Positions 63,597 through 64,000 of a DNA stretch of 64,000 nt are shown here, one piece after another. The DNA is from Legionella wadsworthii DSM 21896 = ATCC 33877 (GTDB lineage: Bacteria; Pseudomonadota; Gammaproteobacteria; Legionellales; Legionellaceae), in contig NZ_KL370761.1 in NCBI RefSeq assembly GCF_000701265.1, positions 310,888-374,887 of the forward strand, read 5' to 3'. The position numbers and the translations under genes were made by a program. Under the pieces are notes generated by a model. That model made no database searches. It had not been told where the DNA came from and saw only the letters and a list, made by a program, of their open reading frames with translations. The stretch's first letter is position 1; every line of letters starts with the position of its first letter.

Positions 63597-64000
63597 CTAA
63601 CATGTTTCTACTGGATTGCAACAACCAATGGGATTAGATAAAAGTACTCTACTAACAGCACCATTTGCACTCTTCCCGCCAACCTGTCGCAACTTGTCTC
63701 CATTGCACACTCTCTGCCAACGTGCCGCAACTTGTTCGCGGCATCCTACTGGGTAAGACGAACAGCACCCCTGTTCACAAAGCCCATTGGCACACTCCCT
63801 GCCAACGTGACGCGACTTGTTCGCAGTATCCAACGGGTTAGAAGAAAAGCACTCCTGCTCACAAAGCCCCTTAGAACACTCCCTGCAACGTGCCGCGACT
63901 TGTTCGCGGTATCCAAACTGGGTAAGACGAAAAGCACTCATGCTCACAAAGTCCATTGGCAAATCCCTGCCAACGTGCCGCGACTTGTTCGCGGTATCCA
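63597..64000 (+). repeat. Tandem array of about 85-bp REP-containing units, open at the window edge
   Basis: Units begin with CGTGCCGCGACTTGTTCGCG or a near copy at 63721, 63806, 63889 and 63974, giving lengths of 85, 83 and 85 bases and a fourth unit cut by the window end. The spacer is also conserved (GGGTAAGACGAAAAGCACTC ... TGCTCACAAAG ... CCATTGGCA ... CCCTGCCAA). Left of 63721 are a shortened unit (63683-63720) and a decayed one (63597-63682). Minus-strand frames across it (for example 63597-63962) spell repeated peptides only because the DNA repeats; they are not supported as genes. Confidence 0.88.

Noticed and set aside
63597..63962. 121-residue minus-strand frame with repeated cysteine-containing peptides
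   Set aside because: The peptide repeats simply mirror the ~85-bp DNA repeats; the unit length is not a multiple of three and the frame changes between units.
63597..64000. CRISPR array
   Set aside because: The spacer parts are conserved between units instead of being unique, the repeat is a REP palindrome, and no cas gene is present.

Overview
The window looks like chromosomal DNA from Legionella or a close relative in the Legionellaceae. It is AT-rich by eye. Type IV pilus, shikimate, proline and valine genes of gammaproteobacterial type are mixed with proteins that look like Dot/Icm effectors: an ankyrin protein, a mitochondrial-carrier-like protein, a J-domain membrane protein, a cysteine-protease-fold protein and a coiled-coil protein. 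Species assignment is inference from gene content; no rRNA or tRNA gene was seen.

Layout. 0-5.9 kb: yicC (cut by the left edge), a small ORFan, rph, pilT, yggS, yggT and two small conserved proteins. 6-8.1 kb: a mitochondrial-carrier-like effector candidate behind a possible PmrA-type promoter, then a small membrane protein. 8.1-11.3 kb: a three-gene valine (isobutyryl-CoA) degradation operon. 11.3-16.4 kb: mpg, recQ and a large ankyrin protein. 16.6-19.2 kb: two membrane proteins on either side of a REP-rich repeat block. 19.6-21.9 kb: proBA. 22-27.4 kb: an accessory stretch with a C-H-D (papain/transglutaminase-like) protein, a degenerate histidine phosphatase, an M4 secreted protease, a LuxR-type regulator with intact AHL-pocket residues and a small secreted protein. 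27.4-32 kb: truD, galU, pgi (with a perfect 39-bp in-frame duplication) and proC.

32-41.7 kb is a compact cellulose locus: bcsA-bcsB-bcsC on the minus strand facing bcsG, the cellulose phosphoethanolamine transferase. No bcsZ, bcsQ, bcsE or bcsF lies in the window. galU and pgi, just beyond, could supply UDP-glucose. 42-54 kb is the conserved mrcA / pilMNOPQ-aroK-aroB-damX neighbourhood, here interrupted between mrcA and pilM by a coiled-coil gene and an orphan terminator. 54.5-57.4 kb: etfB-etfA-ald, where the electron-transfer flavoprotein would accept electrons from acyl-CoA dehydrogenases such as the one at 10.1-11.3 kb. 57.5-63.5 kb: a J-domain-like membrane protein, a PAP2 phosphatase, an APC/KimA-like transporter, a secreted papain-family protease and an amidohydrolase. 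The right edge enters a tandem array of about 85-bp units built on the same REP palindrome as the 17-18 kb block.

Several starts were moved downstream of the longest possible ORF, using Shine-Dalgarno position, promoter position or family alignment; each entry says why. All assignments come from reading the sequence and family knowledge; no database search was possible.
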